Notes: generated by a model from the sequence alone, not told the origin. Positions 25,049-33,856 are shown, counted from the stretch's first letter. The stretch: DNA of 38,815 bases from Coriobacteriaceae bacterium AF45-21 (GCA_027682925.1 JAQCYU010000023.1:1-38815), one strand, 5' to 3'. Translations and numbers: made by a program.

Positions 25049-25826
25049 CTTCGAGCTCGCCTCCATTCACGGTAGCGGCGGCCACGGGAGCGGCCTCAGA
25101 CTTGTTGCGGAAGTACTCGATGGCCACGACAGCACCCAAGAGAGCGATGGGGAGCACGGAGAGGTTGAGGTAGGCAGCGAGGACATAGCCGGCGATAAGG
25201 AACGCGTAGAACTTGTTGACCGGCATGAAGGTGAGCAGGATCGCGAAACCGGTGACGGGCAGCACGCCTGCGGCGATGGAGAGACCGTCGGTGAACCACT
25301 GCGGCATGAAGGCGTTGATGGCCTCGACCGCCTGCTGGCCAAAGGCGAGCACGATGATCATGGGCAGAGCGCCCTGGAGGAAGAGCCACAGGTGCGAAAG
25401 GAAGCACGAGGCGAGCATCTTGTTGTACTCGCGCTTGACGGCATAGCCGCGAATGACCTTGAAGACCCAGGAGTTGTAGATCTTGAAGATGACGTCGAGC
25501 TGGACATAGAGCATGGCGACCACGACGCCGATCGCAAGGCCGACGGAGATGTCGCCGTTACCGGTGATGCAGGCCGTGACGGTCGCGACCATACCGGCCA
25601 TGCCGTAGTCGGGGGCAGACGAGCCGCCCAAGCCCGCGGCGCCCATGGACATGAGCTGGATGGTGCCGCCGACGATGAGGCCCGTGTTGGGGTCGCCCAA
25701 GATGATACCGGCGAGCCAGCAGACGAGCGCGTGCATAAACGGGATCGCCTGGGTCGAATAGGCGTCGACCGCGCGGAATCCTGCCAAGAGGACGAGCAGG
25801 ACAAACTGGAGCGCATTAACATCCAT
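25041..25826 (-). CDS. Mannose-family PTS permease component IIC (second locus)
   Basis: 261 residues from ATG 25826 (AAAGGTGAT ahead). It has the EIIC(Man/sorbose) features: MDVNALQFVLLVLLAG, AFMHALVCWLAGIILGDPN, GLIVGGTIQLMSMGAAGLGG (sugar-binding region), GNGDISVGLAIGVVVAML, and further helices to an acidic tail GGELEDE. It forms the transport channel with IID. Intact, with normal operon spacing (15 bases after IIB). Confidence 0.92.
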   Translation of the reverse strand: MDVNALQFVLLVLLAGFRAVDAYSTQAIPFMHALVCWLAGIILGDPNTGLIVGGTIQLMSMGAAGLGGSSAPDYGMAGMVATVTACITGNGDISVGLAIGVVVAMLYVQLDVIFKIYNSWVFKVIRGYAVKREYNKMLASCFLSHLWLFLQGALPMIIVLAFGQQAVEAINAFMPQWFTDGLSIAAGVLPVTGFAILLTFMPVNKFYAFLIAGYVLAAYLNLSVLPIALLGAVVAIEYFRNKSEAAPVAAATVNGGELEDE

Positions 25827-25841
25827 GTTTATCACCTTTCT

Positions 25842-26330
25842 TTACAGGGGAATGAACTCAGAGATGGGCACAGGCTTATCGGTGGTCATGTAGCGGACCT
25901 CGACCTTGGTGCCCGCGGCCGCGATCTTCTGGTAGACAGGGATGTCCTTCTCCAGAATGAAGGCGCGCCTGCCGGCCTGGACGCCCGGGGTGCCCTCGGG
26001 CGGGGTCTCCGTAAGCCCCAACGTGAGCACCGGGATCTTCTGCCCGGCCTCGATCAGATCTAGGAACGTCTGCGGGTCGCGCGCGATGGTAAACACCGTG
26101 TGGTTGTCGTACTTGCCGGCTTTGAAGTTGGTGAGGGCCTTCTCCTCGGTAATAATCGAGAGCGCCTGGCCCGAGGGCTTCGACAGCTTCATGGCCGCCT
26201 TGCGCACCTCATCGTTGGCCGTGGCGTCGTCGATGATCATCGTGCGCTGCGTGGCGTACGTGGGGCACCAGAAGCCCTGTACGATTCCGTGGAGCAGACG
26301 ATAGTCGATTCGCCCTGCGACGATACTCAT
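25842..26330 (-). CDS. Mannose-family PTS component IIB (second locus)
   Basis: 162 residues from ATG 26330, behind AAGGAAGGGTGG. The start MSIVAGRIDYRLLHGIVQGF carries the phosphorylated His14. TMIIDDATANDEVRKAAMKL and FTIARDPQTFLDLIEAGQ are typical of EIIB(Man/sorbose). It transfers phosphate from IIA to the sugar at IIC/IID. It is the first gene of the operon, 153 bases downstream of a -24/-12-like promoter. The frame is open upstream for 56 more codons, but that part matches the leader, not the family. Confidence 0.92.
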   Translation of the reverse strand: MSIVAGRIDYRLLHGIVQGFWCPTYATQRTMIIDDATANDEVRKAAMKLSKPSGQALSIITEEKALTNFKAGKYDNHTVFTIARDPQTFLDLIEAGQKIPVLTLGLTETPPEGTPGVQAGRRAFILEKDIPVYQKIAAAGTKVEVRYMTTDKPVPISEFIPL

Positions 26331-26482
26331 GTCCACCCTTCCTTTCCGTGTGCGGGCGCGGGCGCCCGCGTTTCTTTGAGAGGGCCGCCGCTGCAACCCT
26401 TGATCTCCTGCTGAAACCAAGATAGGCGGTCGCAGACCGGCGGGACGCGGCATCAAACAGAATCGACAGAGCGCCGCAAACC

Positions 26483-26497
26483 GCAACAGCCTTGCCA
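26483..26497 (-). promoter_or_regulatory. Candidate sigma-54 (-24/-12) promoter of the second PTS operon
   Basis: On the minus strand TGGCAAG (26497-26491), four bases GCTG, then TTGC (26486-26483): the sigma-54 consensus is TGGCACG-N4-TTGC, so 10 of 11 defined bases match with exact spacing. It lies between a LevR-family regulator gene and the operon that LevR-type proteins usually activate through sigma-54. Confidence 0.6.
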
Positions 26498-26533
26498 CTC
26501 ACATGGACAAGATATTTGGTTTTCTCAACACTA

Positions 26534-26566
26534 GCCCTCGACACTCATCGCAACAGTGTCGAGGGC
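26534..26566. terminator. Hairpin after the LevR-like gene
   Basis: An 11-bp perfect stem (GCCCTCGACAC 26534-26544 with 26556-26566). No long T-run on the minus strand (TAGTGTT), so termination may be weak. It separates the regulator from the PTS promoter. Confidence 0.5.
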
Positions 26567-26590
26567 TTTACCAGGTTTGTGTCGGCTGTC

Positions 26591-29344
26591 CTACTCGTCT
26601 TCGAGAATCATGCCCGCTATCTCGACTTTCTTTTGCGCATCGGCCATGCTCACATGCAGCATGTGGTGCACGTATGCAATCTCCGACACAGGTATCTCGA
26701 CACGGTAGCGTCGCGTCATGTCGATAAAGGCCTCGCGGAAGTTCTCGATAAAGTCCGCATGGTCGCGCTCAAAGGCCTCGGTGTCGGGGGCGGAGTCAAC
26801 AAAATTCTTGGTCACCAGGCGCTCGATAAGACCGCACAGGTGCACGTAGACGCCGATCTTGCGGCGCGCGTCGATATCCTCGCCCTGCAGCTCCGCCAAG
26901 CGCTTGACCGCGCGGTCGGCCTCGATGTAGAGCATCTCGGGGTTAAGGATCGTAATGGACTCGATCACGTTGCGAAGGGTCAGGTTGCGCAGGAGGTTGG
27001 CATGGAACTCCTGGACGCTCTCGGGGTCCACGAGCGGGAAGAGCGCCCGATCGAGCGCGTCGGAGCTTCCCTCGTAGAGAATGTCCTCGAGCCCCACAAA
27101 CGGCACCGACACGATGCCCGGGTCCATGGTGCCCACGACGGCGCGCACGCGGTAGTCGCTAAAGACCGGGGCGCCGTCGCCCTTTTGGGCGAGCATGGGG
27201 TAGTCGCAGGTCACGAGCTGCACCTCGGGCGTGCCGGGGAGGCTGTTCTGCACGATCTGGCGGATCTTGTCGGCTGCCTCGATACCCGACTCCGAGCAAA
27301 ACGCCACGGCGTCGTTTTCGACCGAACCCCTCACCACGCTGTAGCTGGGCGCGAGCCCCGCCGAGGCGTGGGCGAGCACCTCGTCCAGATCGGCGTGGGC
27401 GATGAGCGCGCTTCCCACCTCGAGGGCAAGGCCGGTCGACACGTTGTTGACGATGTGGATGTCGCACGTCGTGAGCCCTGTAATGGCGTCGTTGATCTTT
27501 TCGAGCGAACCCATGTCCACCAGGATCGCCACCGTCTTGCAGTGCGAGTAGCGCGCGAGCAGGCGCGAGAGCTGCCCCACGATCTCGGTGACCTCCTGGT
27601 CGTAGGTCATGTCGATGGCCTCGAAGACATGCGTTCGCAGGATGCGGTCGGCGGCGTCGGCGATGCTCGTGGCGGTGGAATAGCCGTGGCACACCACCAC
27701 GCCCAGGTAGTCGCGCGGGCCTCCCGTGGCGCGCAGGGCGTCCCCCACCTCGATAAAGAGCACCGTGCGTGAGAGCGCATCGAGCTCCATGCCGAGGGCT
27801 GTCTTGGTCTTGGCGGCGATTTCCTCCACAACGGTCGCCGTGCCGGGTTGGTTCTTCTCCAAAAGCGTCAGAGTCCGCTCCACGGCGTCCGCATTGGCGA
27901 TCCGCCACTTGCTCAGGCCCGCACCGCCCCAGAGCTGCGTAAAGAGCGACTGCGCGATGGAGCGCGAGATCTTGCGCGTAAGCTCGATGCCGTAGGTGTG
28001 GTTCACCTGCTCGATCACGGGCGCGACCATCTTCTCGTAGGCGCCCACGCGCGGGTTGACGCTCTTGTTCTCAAAGTCGAAGTTCATGTAGTCGTCGTAG
28101 GCACGCACCGCCATGGTCGCGCTGGTAAAGAACTCGGTGAAGCTCACCTGACCGCGCTCGAGTGCCTCAACGGGGTCGACAATCTTTTGGAAAAAGCCCG
28201 TCACGCGCACGGACGGGTCGTTGACATCCTTGTCGCCGCTCACGAGCTGGTCGTCGTCGGGCTCGGGCGCCGTCTTGCCCAGCACGCTGGAGGGCAGATT
28301 GTAGGTCTGGATGGTGAGCGTCTCGCTCTCGCGGTTGAGATAGGCGCTCGCGCAGCAGTTGGTGATACATGAGCGGAGGCCGTCGATGTTGTCCTTGAAG
28401 TCGGCGTCGACGAGGGCGCGCAGGGCGCCGCGGCTTACCGCGATGTCGGCACCCACGCGACGGCCCTCGACGCGCAGGTAGTGCATCACAAAGAGCGTGC
28501 GCTCCTCGACGCTGCGCTCCGCCAGGCGCGGGAGCGTGACGGTGATGGGCACAAAGCGCGCGATACCCTTGACGATATCGCTGTCGGCAGGCAGGGCGGA
28601 CGAGAGCAAGAAGCGGGCGGGAGGCACGTCCGACGTGCCGCGCGCGGTCTCGCCCGTAGGGTCGCCGGCACCGATGCGTTGCAGGATACGTTCACGCGCC
28701 ACGCGGGGCAAGTGGTCGTAGCCGCTCAGGTAGATCACGCCGCCGTTGGCCTCTTTGACCGCACCACCAAAGCCGTCCGCACCAAAGATCTCGTACTCGA
28801 CCTCTGTCGCCTCGACGGGTCGTTTGCAGTCGATGCGCACGTAGCGGGCCTGCGTCGGCAGAATCCCCGCATTGACGCCGTACTCAAAAGTGAGCTCGCT
28901 CATCATGCGCTTGCCCGTCCCCGGCTCGCCGATCAAAAGCGCCGGGAGCCCATGTGGCGGATAGCGGATGGCGCTCTTGAGGTGGTCGACGCATGTCCCG
29001 TACGTAAGGTCGAAGCCGATGGCCTTGTCAAAGTCCTCTTCTTCGTCGATGCCCGCAGCACCCAGCAGCTCGTCTATCGAGGCATATTCGGATTTATCGA
29101 ACGCATGCCTAAAGTAGCGTTCGACGGAGTGGCGATGGAAATAGAGCACCGGGCGGGCGTTGACCTTGATAACGTCGCCCTGACGAACGAGCTCGTTAAG
29201 ATACTGGCTCGCCAGACTGCGGCTCACATGGCATTCGCTCGCGATCTTAGCCGTCGTGAAGTTGTCGATGTTGCACAGGTTAAGGTCGCGCGTCATCTTG
29301 TCGAGCGTCTTGAGAATCTCGGTTTTGGTGTCGTACGTAATCAC
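26591..29344 (-). CDS. LevR/ManR-type PTS-controlled transcriptional regulator with degenerate AAA+ domain
   Basis: 917 residues from GTG 29344. Order: winged HTH (about 1-70: TTAKIASECHVSRSLASQYL), AAA+ domain of sigma-54 activators (about 110-340), PRD1 (about 440-540), an EIIA(Man)-like domain with H553 (VVVCHGYSTATS), an EIIB-like stretch (VAFCSESGIEAADKI), and PRD2 with H835 (VYVHLCGLIERL). Such regulators sense PTS flux by phosphorylation and activate mannose-family PTS operons. The ATPase is unusual: Walker A is GEPGTGKR (139-146, no Ser/Thr), the Walker B region is VIYLSGYDHLP (no Asp-Glu), and the GAFTGA loop reads GFGGA (191-195). It may therefore be ATPase-dead or act by another mechanism. 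Confidence 0.88.
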   Translation of the reverse strand: MITYDTKTEILKTLDKMTRDLNLCNIDNFTTAKIASECHVSRSLASQYLNELVRQGDVIKVNARPVLYFHRHSVERYFRHAFDKSEYASIDELLGAAGIDEEEDFDKAIGFDLTYGTCVDHLKSAIRYPPHGLPALLIGEPGTGKRMMSELTFEYGVNAGILPTQARYVRIDCKRPVEATEVEYEIFGADGFGGAVKEANGGVIYLSGYDHLPRVARERILQRIGAGDPTGETARGTSDVPPARFLLSSALPADSDIVKGIARFVPITVTLPRLAERSVEERTLFVMHYLRVEGRRVGADIAVSRGALRALVDADFKDNIDGLRSCITNCCASAYLNRESETLTIQTYNLPSSVLGKTAPEPDDDQLVSGDKDVNDPSVRVTGFFQKIVDPVEALERGQVSFTEFFTSATMAVRAYDDYMNFDFENKSVNPRVGAYEKMVAPVIEQVNHTYGIELTRKISRSIAQSLFTQLWGGAGLSKWRIANADAVERTLTLLEKNQPGTATVVEEIAAKTKTALGMELDALSRTVLFIEVGDALRATGGPRDYLGVVVCHGYSTATSIADAADRILRTHVFEAIDMTYDQEVTEIVGQLSRLLARYSHCKTVAILVDMGSLEKINDAITGLTTCDIHIVNNVSTGLALEVGSALIAHADLDEVLAHASAGLAPSYSVVRGSVENDAVAFCSESGIEAADKIRQIVQNSLPGTPEVQLVTCDYPMLAQKGDGAPVFSDYRVRAVVGTMDPGIVSVPFVGLEDILYEGSSDALDRALFPLVDPESVQEFHANLLRNLTLRNVIESITILNPEMLYIEADRAVKRLAELQGEDIDARRKIGVYVHLCGLIERLVTKNFVDSAPDTEAFERDHADFIENFREAFIDMTRRYRVEIPVSEIAYVHHMLHVSMADAQKKVEIAGMILEDE

Positions 29345-29380
29345 GGCGCTGCCCCTTTTGCTCTTAGGTCACTTGGGGCG

Positions 29381-29410
29381 ATTGTAGCCAAGGGAGGCGG
29401 TGCTATACAA
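29381..29410 (-). promoter_or_regulatory. Weak candidate promoter of the LevR-like gene
   Basis: Minus-strand -10 TACAAT (29386-29381), 18-base spacer, -35 TTGTAT (29410-29405), about 37 bases before the GTG start. The -10 is good, the -35 poor. Confidence 0.35.
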
Positions 29411-29419
29411 ATAAAATGG

Positions 29420-29532
29420 CTCTGTTAGACCGGGATTGACATGAAGTATTGATAGGCAACGTTCCCATAGAACGCAAAACTCCACGGGGGTGTTGTCTAT
29501 TGTCGCCTCATGTCAATTCCGGTCTAGCAGAG
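29420..29532. repeat. 113-bp imperfect palindrome (MITE-like)
   Basis: Terminal 25-bp inverted repeats (29420-29444 and 29508-29532, two mismatches; starts CTCTGTTAGACCGG). Pairing continues inwards (TGATAGGCAAC against CAATAGACAAC). No ORF inside. The length and whole-element hairpin resemble a miniature inverted-repeat element; no target duplication is obvious. Confidence 0.65.
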
Positions 29533-29593
29533 TCTTAAAAGATCATTAGGTACAGAGAGATTTAAAAATCCCCGTCCTGGAAAAATCATCTGT

Positions 29594-29690
29594 TGCCGAA
29601 CATCAAAGGCCAGGGCTAGCGGCTCCTATTAGATGCTGGCTCACATAGCAGCCCAAGTAGCTAAAAGAGCCCCGTCCCAAATGAGTTCGT
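29594..29690. pseudogene. Remnant resembling the 3' end and downstream repeat of the gene at 17248
   Basis: Bases 29594-29622 match 18725-18753 at 26 of 29 positions: the last codons (LP-x-IK-x-Q), the TAG stop and CGG. About 40 bases later a GTAGCTAAAAGAGCCCCGTC stretch matches the repeat that follows that gene. The rest of the gene is absent. The remaining bases from 29533 to 29593 show nothing recognisable. Confidence 0.5.
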
Positions 29691-29872
29691 TAGCGCCAGG
29701 GATCGGCTTCGAACATCGGCTCGCGCTCGGGGCGGCGATCGCTGTAGGGATCATAGCCGTCGTCGTCCTCGTTCTCGGCACGGATGTAGGGGTCGCGCGG
29801 CTTGGGCGAAGGCTTGGGTGCGGCCGGTGCGGCATCGGTCGCCGACGTATTCGTCTTGTTCTTGTCTATCAT
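29690..29872 (-). CDS. Small acidic Pro-rich protein, hypothetical
   Basis: 60 residues from ATG 29872, with AAGGAG (29886-29881) eight bases ahead. Composition is Pro/Ala in the middle (AAPAAPKPSPKPRDPY) and Asp/Glu/Arg-rich at the end (ENEDDDGYDPYSDRRPERE). It has no membrane segment and looks disordered. It follows clpB on the same strand but is separated from it by a terminator, so it needs its own promoter or read-through. The good ribosome site argues for a real gene; no family is recognised. Confidence 0.5.
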   Translation of the reverse strand: MIDKNKTNTSATDAAPAAPKPSPKPRDPYIRAENEDDDGYDPYSDRRPEREPMFEADPWR

Positions 29873-29927
29873 CTGCATATCTCCTTGCCGTGCAATCGCG
29901 TTCAACATCATCGATTGTCGCACGAAA

Positions 29928-29960
29928 AAGGGCGGCGGACCCCATTGGATCCGCGCCCTT
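29928..29960 (-). terminator. Terminator after clpB
   Basis: The stem AAGGGCG-CGGATCC with GG-TCCGCCGCCCTT (one bulge) is followed on the minus strand by TTTTTCG. Confidence 0.75.
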
Positions 29961-30003
29961 GGCGTTTGACTCAAAAGGTAGATTTTAAGGCATGTCCCAA
30001 AAT

Positions 30004-32631
30004 CTACTCGGCGTCGGGGACCTCGTAGGTGGCCGCCGGCGTGTTGTCGCACACGACGGTAAAGCCGCCGTCCTTGTCGACATCGACCGTCACCTGATCG
30101 CCCTCGCGCACCGTACCGTCGATGATGGCGGCGGCGATGGCGTCCACGACCTCGCGCTGGACCAGGCGCTTGAGCGGACGGGCACCGAACACGGGGTCCA
30201 GGCCACCCACGGCGAGCATCTGTTTGGCCGCCGGGGTAATGGCAAGCGTCATGCGCTCCTTAGCCAGACGCGCGCGGACGTCGGCAAGCTGGATGTCGAC
30301 GATCTTCTCGATCTGCGCCATGCCGAGCGGATGGAACACCACGATATCGTCGATACGGTTGAGGAACTCGGGGCGGAAGGTCTGAGCCATGGCGGCGTCG
30401 ACCTGATGGCGCATCTCCTCCTCGTCCTTACCGGACAGATCGGCGATGGCCTTGGAGCCCACGTTGGACGTCATGATGATGATCGTGTTCTTGAAGGACA
30501 CCTGGCGACCCTGGCCATCGGTCAGACGGCCGTCATCAAGCACCTGCAACAGCACGTTGAAGACATCCGGATGAGCCTTCTCCATCTCGTCGAGCAAGAT
30601 TACGGAGTACGGACGACGACGCACGGCCTCGGTGAGCTGGCCGCCCTCGTCGTAGCCCACGTATCCCGGAGGCGCACCGATCAGACGCTGGACGCTGAAC
30701 TTCTCCATATACTCGGACATGTCGATACGCACGAGCGCGCGCTCATCATCGAACAGGCACTCGGCCAGCGCCTTGGCGAGCTCGGTCTTGCCTACGCCGG
30801 TGGGGCCCAGGAAGAAGAAGCTGCCGATGGGTTTGTCCGGATCGGAGAGACCCGCACGGCTGCGGCGCACGGCCGCGGCAACGGCGGAGACGGCCTCGTC
30901 CTGACCGATGACGCGCTTGTGCAGCTCGCCCTCCAGGCCTTTCAGCTTGTCGAGCTCGCCCTGCATCATCTTGGACACGGGCACGCCGGTCCAGGCGCTC
31001 ACGACCTCGGCGATCTCATCGGAGGTCACCTGCTCGTTGAGACCCTCGCCATCCTGCTGCTTTTGTGCCTCGAGCGCGGCCTCGGAATCCTGAATCTGCT
31101 GCTGCAGACCCGGAATCACGGAGTAGCGCAGCTCGGACGCACGGCCCAGGTCGCCGTTGCGCGTCGCGCGCTCCTCTTCGCTTCTGGCCTCGTCGAGTTG
31201 CCCCTTGAGCTCCTGCACGTGGTCGATGGCGTTCTTTTGGTTGAGCCAGCCGGCCTTTTGCACGTTGAGCTTTTCCTGGACCTCGGCGATCTCCTGGCGC
31301 AGCGCCTCCAGACGCTCCTTGGAGGCGTCGTCGGTCTCCTTCATGAGCGCCTGTTCCTCAATCTGCAGCTGGGTGAGCTGGCGCGTGGTGGCGTCGATCT
31401 CGACCGGCATGCTGTCGAGCTCCATGCGCAGGCGGCTTGCGGCCTCATCGACCAGGTCGATGGCCTTGTCGGGCAGGAAGCGGTCGGCGATGTAGCGATC
31501 GGAGAGGTCGGCGGCGGCCACGAGCGCGCTATCGGTGATATGCACGCCGTGGAAGATCTCGTACTTCTCCTTGAGGCCACGCAGAATCGAGATGGTGTCC
31601 TCGACGGTAGGCTCGCTCACCATTACGGTCTGGAAACGACGGGCGAGCGCCGCGTCCTTCTCGATGTACTTACGGTATTCGTCGAGCGTGGTCGCGCCGA
31701 TCGCATGCAGGTCGCCACGGGCAAGCGCCGGCTTGAGGATGTTGCCGGCGTCCATGGAACCCTCGGTGGCACCCGCACCCACGATGGTATGGAGCTCATC
31801 GATGAACAGGATGACCTTGCCTTGCGCCTTTTGGACTTCCTTGAGTACAGCCTTCAAGCGGTCCTCGAACTCACCACGGTACTTGGCACCGGCGACCAGC
31901 GCGCTCATGTCGAGCTCGATGAGGTCGCGGTCGCGCAGGGTGCTCGGCACGTCGCCGGCCACGATACGCTGGGCGATGCCCTCGACGATGGCCGTCTTGC
32001 CGACGCCCGGCTCACCGATGAGCACGGGGTTGTTCTTGGTGCGGCGGGACAGGACCTGGATGGTACGGCGGATCTCGTCGGTACGGCCGATGACCGGGTC
32101 GAGCTTGCCGGCGCGGGCCAGATCGCAGATGTTGCGGCCGTACTGCTCCAGCGCCTCAAACTGAGTCTTGTCCTCGGCAGACGTCACGCGGTCATCGCCA
32201 CGCAGCTCCTCGTAGACCTGCTCGATGCGCTCCTTGGTGACGCCGGCGTCGCGCAGCACGCGACCCGCCTCGCCCTTGTCCTCGGCAAGAGCCATCAGCA
32301 GATGCTCAGTCACCACAAAGCTGTCGCCCATCTTGGTGGCCTTCTTCTCGGCCTTCTCGATGACGCGGACGAGCTCGTTGGACAGGCCCATCTGCTGGCC
32401 CTCGCCCGAAACCTTGGGCGCGTGGTCGATGGCATCCTGTGTGGAACGTGCGAGCTGAGCCGGGTCAGCACCGATGCGCTCGATGATCACGGAGATATTG
32501 CGCTCGCCGGCACCGAGCAGGGCAGACAGCAGGTGAATCGGCTCCACCGCGCCGGCCTGCGCGTCGGCAGCCGTGCTCATGGCGGTCTGCAGCGCCTCGC
32601 GCGACGTCATTGCTAGCTTATCGATTCTCAT
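30004..32631 (-). CDS. clpB: ClpB disaggregase (Hsp100)
   Basis: 875 residues. N-terminal substrate domain (about 1-150), first ATPase with GEPGVGKT (206-213) and [12 protein letters not shown], the coiled-coil middle domain (about 410-530) that marks ClpB rather than ClpA/C, and second ATPase with GPTGVGKT (609-616) and LLDEMEKAH. It rescues aggregated proteins with DnaK/DnaJ after heat stress. ATG 32631 has GAGGTGAT ahead; a GC-rich hairpin GCCGCCC TACG GGGCGGC (32653-32670) lies in the leader. I found neither a CIRCE element nor an HspR (HAIR) box in the upstream 150 bases. Full family length, intact. Confidence 0.97.
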   Translation of the reverse strand: MRIDKLAMTSREALQTAMSTAADAQAGAVEPIHLLSALLGAGERNISVIIERIGADPAQLARSTQDAIDHAPKVSGEGQQMGLSNELVRVIEKAEKKATKMGDSFVVTEHLLMALAEDKGEAGRVLRDAGVTKERIEQVYEELRGDDRVTSAEDKTQFEALEQYGRNICDLARAGKLDPVIGRTDEIRRTIQVLSRRTKNNPVLIGEPGVGKTAIVEGIAQRIVAGDVPSTLRDRDLIELDMSALVAGAKYRGEFEDRLKAVLKEVQKAQGKVILFIDELHTIVGAGATEGSMDAGNILKPALARGDLHAIGATTLDEYRKYIEKDAALARRFQTVMVSEPTVEDTISILRGLKEKYEIFHGVHITDSALVAAADLSDRYIADRFLPDKAIDLVDEAASRLRMELDSMPVEIDATTRQLTQLQIEEQALMKETDDASKERLEALRQEIAEVQEKLNVQKAGWLNQKNAIDHVQELKGQLDEARSEEERATRNGDLGRASELRYSVIPGLQQQIQDSEAALEAQKQQDGEGLNEQVTSDEIAEVVSAWTGVPVSKMMQGELDKLKGLEGELHKRVIGQDEAVSAVAAAVRRSRAGLSDPDKPIGSFFFLGPTGVGKTELAKALAECLFDDERALVRIDMSEYMEKFSVQRLIGAPPGYVGYDEGGQLTEAVRRRPYSVILLDEMEKAHPDVFNVLLQVLDDGRLTDGQGRQVSFKNTIIIMTSNVGSKAIADLSGKDEEEMRHQVDAAMAQTFRPEFLNRIDDIVVFHPLGMAQIEKIVDIQLADVRARLAKERMTLAITPAAKQMLAVGGLDPVFGARPLKRLVQREVVDAIAAAIIDGTVREGDQVTVDVDKDGGFTVVCDNTPAATYEVPDAE

Positions 32632-32774
32632 GGAATCACCTCTCTTGGTGCGGCCGCCCTACGGGGCGGCTTCACGTTGTTCGAGAAGTATTGTTGCCAG
32701 CTTTGTACGATCTTATACACAAATCTAAGTCTCTATATATAAGATTTTCTGAGTGCTCTCATGACATGGAAAAT

Positions 32775-33091
32775 CACCACAAAGGGGACAGGTGCGCTCA
32801 CCCGCTACGGCATCGTCCCCTTACTATCTCAATCTGTAACATCTAGCGGCTGTTTATGGCTCTAGATGTTACAGATCGAGATGAAATGACCAGCGGCACC
32901 CGTTTATCTAAATCTGTAACATCTAGTCAGCAAATAGAGCTCTATCTGTTACAAATCGAGACGAACAGAAAACACCCGGATCAAAAATCTAAATCTGTAA
33001 CACCAGGCCCACTTTTAGCGGCCAAGATGTTACAGATCGAGACAGACCGAAAACCACCACAAAGAGGACAGGCACCTTTGTGGTGGTCGCG
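32775..33091. repeat. Palindromic repeat array 1 (three ATCTGTAACA units bracketed by CACAAAGG units)
   Basis: The 460 bases between clpB and the orphan gene hold no ORF. Three inverted-repeat units at 32827-32881, 32907-32961 and 32988-33043 recur every 80-81 bases; each reads TCT-x-AATCTGTAACA...TGTTACA-x-ATCGAGA. They are bracketed by CACCACAAAGGGGACAGG (32775-32792) and the palindrome ACCACCACAAAG/CTTTGTGGTGGT (33053-33087). The last palindrome abuts the stop of the next gene. Confidence 0.85.
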
Positions 33092-33095
33092 GTCT

Positions 33096-33767
33096 CTACT
33101 CCTTCGCCGAACCCGTACTTCCCGATTCGACGGTCCAGGGCATCTCATCCTCGAACAGCCATGTACGGGCAGACCCACTATCGCGTGCAGTCTGCGGGTC
33201 AGGCAAGCAGGTCTGTTTATAGGCATCTTGGATACACTGACCCATAAAATCGTTGAGCTCGGTCTGGTCGCCCTCCATGACATAGGCGACATCGCCGTCC
33301 ATGATGTAGATGCCCGGACCCTCATTGCCCTCGTAGCCCGGATCGTACGAGACATCACATAACTTTGCGCCATTTGCAGTGTCCAGCTCGATGGAAGAGC
33401 GGCATCCGCCAACCATGTCGTTCGCTTTTGCCCGATAGGACGCATATCCGTACCAACGCTTAAATGTTTTGCCCTTGAGTAGCTCGAACGCCCTATCGAT
33501 CAGGCTTGTATCCGTGGTATAGCGCATGGCCCCAAGCTGAATACGCGGATAATTGCTAATACCCAGCACAGCCGGCTGCTCATCAAAATCAACGGTAATG
33601 GTCTCGGGCTTGTCGTCGCCGGTCAGAAGTTCGACAGATTGAGTCACAGGCTTGACCACCGGCTCCGTCACCGCAGCAGGTAGAAACGCCATGCCGACAG
33701 TGCCCATGCCAACCACGGTAATCGCAAGCGCCAAAACAATCAATCCAATACGGGCAGGACTTCTCAC
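33096..33767 (-). CDS. Membrane-anchored or secreted orphan protein
   Basis: 223 residues from GTG 33767 (GAGG nine bases ahead); the frame is open 13 codons further, so the start is uncertain. One N-terminal hydrophobic helix (RIGLIVLALAITVVGMGTVG) acts as signal anchor. The rest, about 190 residues, is probably outside the membrane, with four Cys, several Trp/Tyr and an Asp-rich middle (GIYIMDGDVAYVMEGDQTEL). No known domain is recognised. It is convergent with the array at 33053 and divergent from the orphan at 34002; both genes lie between two copies of the same repeat array. Confidence 0.7.
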   Translation of the reverse strand: MRSPARIGLIVLALAITVVGMGTVGMAFLPAAVTEPVVKPVTQSVELLTGDDKPETITVDFDEQPAVLGISNYPRIQLGAMRYTTDTSLIDRAFELLKGKTFKRWYGYASYRAKANDMVGGCRSSIELDTANGAKLCDVSYDPGYEGNEGPGIYIMDGDVAYVMEGDQTELNDFMGQCIQDAYKQTCLPDPQTARDSGSARTWLFEDEMPWTVESGSTGSAKE

Positions 33768-33856
33768 AGCAAAGCACCTCGCAACGCAAACCTTCGCTAC
33801 CTGCACTAATGATATCGCCAGCCAGCACTATTACCAAAAGAAGCCGCGCGCTCCTC

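Noticed and set aside
29992..32616. 874-codon open frame opposite clpB
   Set aside because: It mirrors the ClpB coding frame; its Leu/Val/Asp/His-heavy, low-complexity translation shows no domain, and ClpB is unambiguous. Long antisense frames are common in high-GC DNA.
32653..32670. RNA thermometer in the clpB leader
   Set aside because: The hairpin is GC-rich with a tetraloop and does not include the ribosome site.
32632..32780. HspR (HAIR) or CIRCE operator before clpB
   Set aside because: No CTTGAGT-N7-ACTCAAG or TTAGCACTC-N9-GAGTGCTAA match. Only a weak palindrome CTTCACG-N5-CGAGAAG was seen.
32827..33043. CRISPR array
   Set aside because: Repeats have an 80-base period but the units are palindromes of about 55 bases with partly conserved inner parts and spacers; only three units, and no cas genes nearby.
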